Shown one piece after another: positions 6,084 to 7,265 of a stretch of DNA of 7,265 nucleotides. Positions within the stretch are counted from its first letter, which is position 1; every line of letters begins with the position of its first letter. The position numbers and the translations under genes were made by a program. The notes beneath the pieces were generated by a model. It saw only the letters and a program-made list of their open reading frames with translations. It was not told the DNA's origin and ran no database searches. Where the stretch lies: positions 1 to 7,265 of the forward strand of contig JASHVH010000321.1 in assembly GCA_030039575.1 (NCBI GenBank), in the 5' to 3' direction. This stretch comes from Acidimicrobiales bacterium. Its GTDB lineage: Bacteria > Actinomycetota > Acidimicrobiia > Acidimicrobiales > Palsa-688.

Positions 6084-7265
6084 GTGGAGGTGGCTCTCCT
6101 GGGCCCTCTCGAGGTGACGGTGGACGGGCGCAGGGTCGTCATCGGGGCAGCCAAGGAACGAGCGGTGCTGGCCCTTCTGGCGCTGACAGCCAGTCGGCCG
6201 GTGCGAGCGGGCGCCCTCGTAGAGGCGCTGTGGGGCGAGCGCCCACCCCCGACGGCAGCCAAGACGCTGCAGAGTTATGTCGCCGCGCTCCGCCGTAAGC
6301 TCCCTCCCGGCTCCATCGAGACCGTCCCCGGGGGCTATCTGCTGAACGTGGGCCCCCAAGCGGTAGACGCGGCCCGCTTCACGCGCCTAGCGGCGCTGGG
6401 CGGGACAGCCAGCGGGGACGCGGCCGCACGGGCCAAGGCCCTCGAGGACGCCCTCAGCATTTGGCGTGGACCACCCCTGCCGGACCTGGCCGATGGCCTC
6501 GCCGGCGGGGCAGAGGCGGCCCGGCTGGAGGAGGTTCGCCGGGGCGCCGAGGAGGATCTGGCCGAAGTCCGCCTCGCTCTCGGCCAGCACAATGGCCTCA
6601 TTGCCGACCTGGAGGCAGCCGTCGCCCGTGAGCCGTTGCGTGAACGGCGCTGGGCACAGCTCGTGCTCGCCCTCTATCGCTGCGGGCGCCAGGCCGACGC
6701 CCTGCGCGCCTGCCAGCGCCTGCGCACCACGCTCGGAGAGGAGCTGGGCATCGCACCGAGCTCGGAACTGGTGGCCCTCGAGCGGGCGGTGCTGGCCCAG
6801 GCCCCTGGGCTCGACCCGCCCCTGCTTGTCGTCTCTGCCCCACAAAACGAGGCCCTCGCCTCCGAGCCTCTCCCGGTGCCGCCGCCCGAGCGCGTAGTCA
6901 CCAGTCTGCCCATCCAGCTGTCTTCGTTTTGGGGCCGGGGCGTGGAGCTCGCCCTTGGCGCCAAGCTGTTGGCCTCGGCCCGCTTGCTCACCATCACCGG
7001 GGCAGGCGGCACGGGAAAGACCCGCCTGGCCTACCAGCTGGCGGCCGAAGCCGTCGACCAGTTCCCGGACGGGGCCTGGGCGGCCGAGCTCGCCCCCGTC
7101 TCGGCCCCCGGGCTTGTCCCCGGCGCGGTCATGGGCGCGCTGGGGCTCCGGGACGAGCCGTCCCGGAGCCCGACCGAGACGGTGGTGACCCACCTGGCGG
7201 GCCGGCGGGCGTTGTTGGTGCTGGACAATTGCGAGCACGTGATTGACGCCGCCGCCGCCCTGGCG
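6084..7265 (+). CDS. AfsR/SARP-family transcriptional regulator (winged helix, BTAD, NTPase domain), 3' end outside the window
   Basis: The first 394 residues are present and the frame is open to the window edge. Residues 1-90 form an OmpR/SARP-type winged helix (VALLGPLEV start, then LVEALWGERPP, TLQSYVAALRRKL and TVPGGYLL), expected to bind direct repeats in target promoters. Residues 94-239 form the bacterial transcriptional activation domain, including WRGPPLPDLAD and EPLRERRWAQLVLALYRCGRQADAL. A proline-rich linker leads to an AfsR/LAL-like NTPase with Walker A GAGGTGKT (306-313, K312) and Walker B LLVLDNCEHV with D381. Large members usually continue with TPR repeats, which would lie beyond the window. 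The GTG start at 6084 has AGGA at 6072-6075, 8 bases upstream. GTG 6090 and ATG 5955 are in-frame alternatives. Such proteins often control antibiotic or morphological gene clusters. The target here is unknown; upstream heptamers suggest autoregulation. Confidence 0.92.
   Translation, partial: MEVALLGPLEVTVDGRRVVIGAAKERAVLALLALTASRPVRAGALVEALWGERPPPTAAKTLQSYVAALRRKLPPGSIETVPGGYLLNVGPQAVDAARFTRLAALGGTASGDAAARAKALEDALSIWRGPPLPDLADGLAGGAEAARLEEVRRGAEEDLAEVRLALGQHNGLIADLEAAVAREPLRERRWAQLVLALYRCGRQADALRACQRLRTTLGEELGIAPSSELVALERAVLAQAPGLDPPLLVVSAPQNEALASEPLPVPPPERVVTSLPIQLSSFWGRGVELALGAKLLASARLLTITGAGGTGKTRLAYQLAAEAVDQFPDGAWAAELAPVSAPGLVPGAVMGALGLRDEPSRSPTETVVTHLAGRRALLVLDNCEHVIDAAAALA

Noticed and set aside
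5751..6359. Open frame of 202 codons on the minus strand across the divergent intergenic region
   Set aside because: It overlaps the start of both neighbouring genes on the wrong frame or strand and shows no recognisable domain. GC-rich DNA keeps such frames open.
6387..7238. Open frame of 283 codons on the minus strand opposite the SARP-type gene
   Set aside because: It is the antisense shadow of a clear winged-helix/BTAD/NTPase coding region. Its residues are low-complexity Arg/Gly/Ala-rich and match no family.
1..7265. Mobile element, CRISPR array, tRNA or rRNA
   Set aside because: No terminal inverted repeats, transposase motifs, regularly spaced repeats or tRNA-like cloverleaf sequences were seen on either strand.

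Overview
The window is GC-rich and reads like an actinobacterial chromosome. The evidence is frequent GTG starts, G/C-ending codons, and an AfsR/SARP-type regulator with a BTAD domain. No phylogenetic marker is present, so the assignment to Actinomycetota is an inference. No tRNA, rRNA, CRISPR array, transposase or insertion sequence was seen.

Left part, 1-2451, plus strand. The window opens inside a class I SAM-dependent methyltransferase whose start lies outside. After 16 bases comes a 14-helix MFS drug/metabolite:H+ antiporter of the DHA2 (EmrB/QacA-like) type. The tight spacing suggests one transcription unit, possibly modification plus export of a small molecule. The transporter has an unusual tandem 14-residue repeat before its last helix.

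Middle part, 2452-4826, plus strand. After about 270 bases with no convincing gene, which include a small GCGA-loop hairpin, lies a protein of about 700 residues. Its central domain looks like a carbon-nitrogen hydrolase (nitrilase superfamily) with a visible Glu-Lys-Cys triad, E302/K373/C426. It is flanked by an N-terminal domain of about 230 residues and a helical C-terminal region that I do not recognise. This is the best candidate in the window for undescribed biochemistry.

Right part, 4985-7265. Two regulatory genes diverge from a shared intergenic region of about 210 bases. On the minus strand is a 295-residue chimera. Its start has a strong ribosome binding site. Its N-terminal third is a recognisable slice of a thiamine-diphosphate-dependent pyruvate/indolepyruvate decarboxylase that retains the Glu and His-His residues, and its C-terminus is a complete LuxR-type DNA-binding domain. 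On the plus strand is an AfsR/SARP-family regulator (winged helix, BTAD, then an NTPase domain with Walker A and B) that starts with GTG and runs off the end of the window. Just upstream of it are G-rich heptamers in an 11-bp register, the architecture SARP proteins bind, which suggests autoregulation.

The nitrilase-like gene and the LuxR chimera converge, with hairpins between them. Nothing in the sequence proves that the antiporter operon, the nitrilase-like protein and the two regulators act together. A small specialised-metabolite or stress-response locus is one reading.
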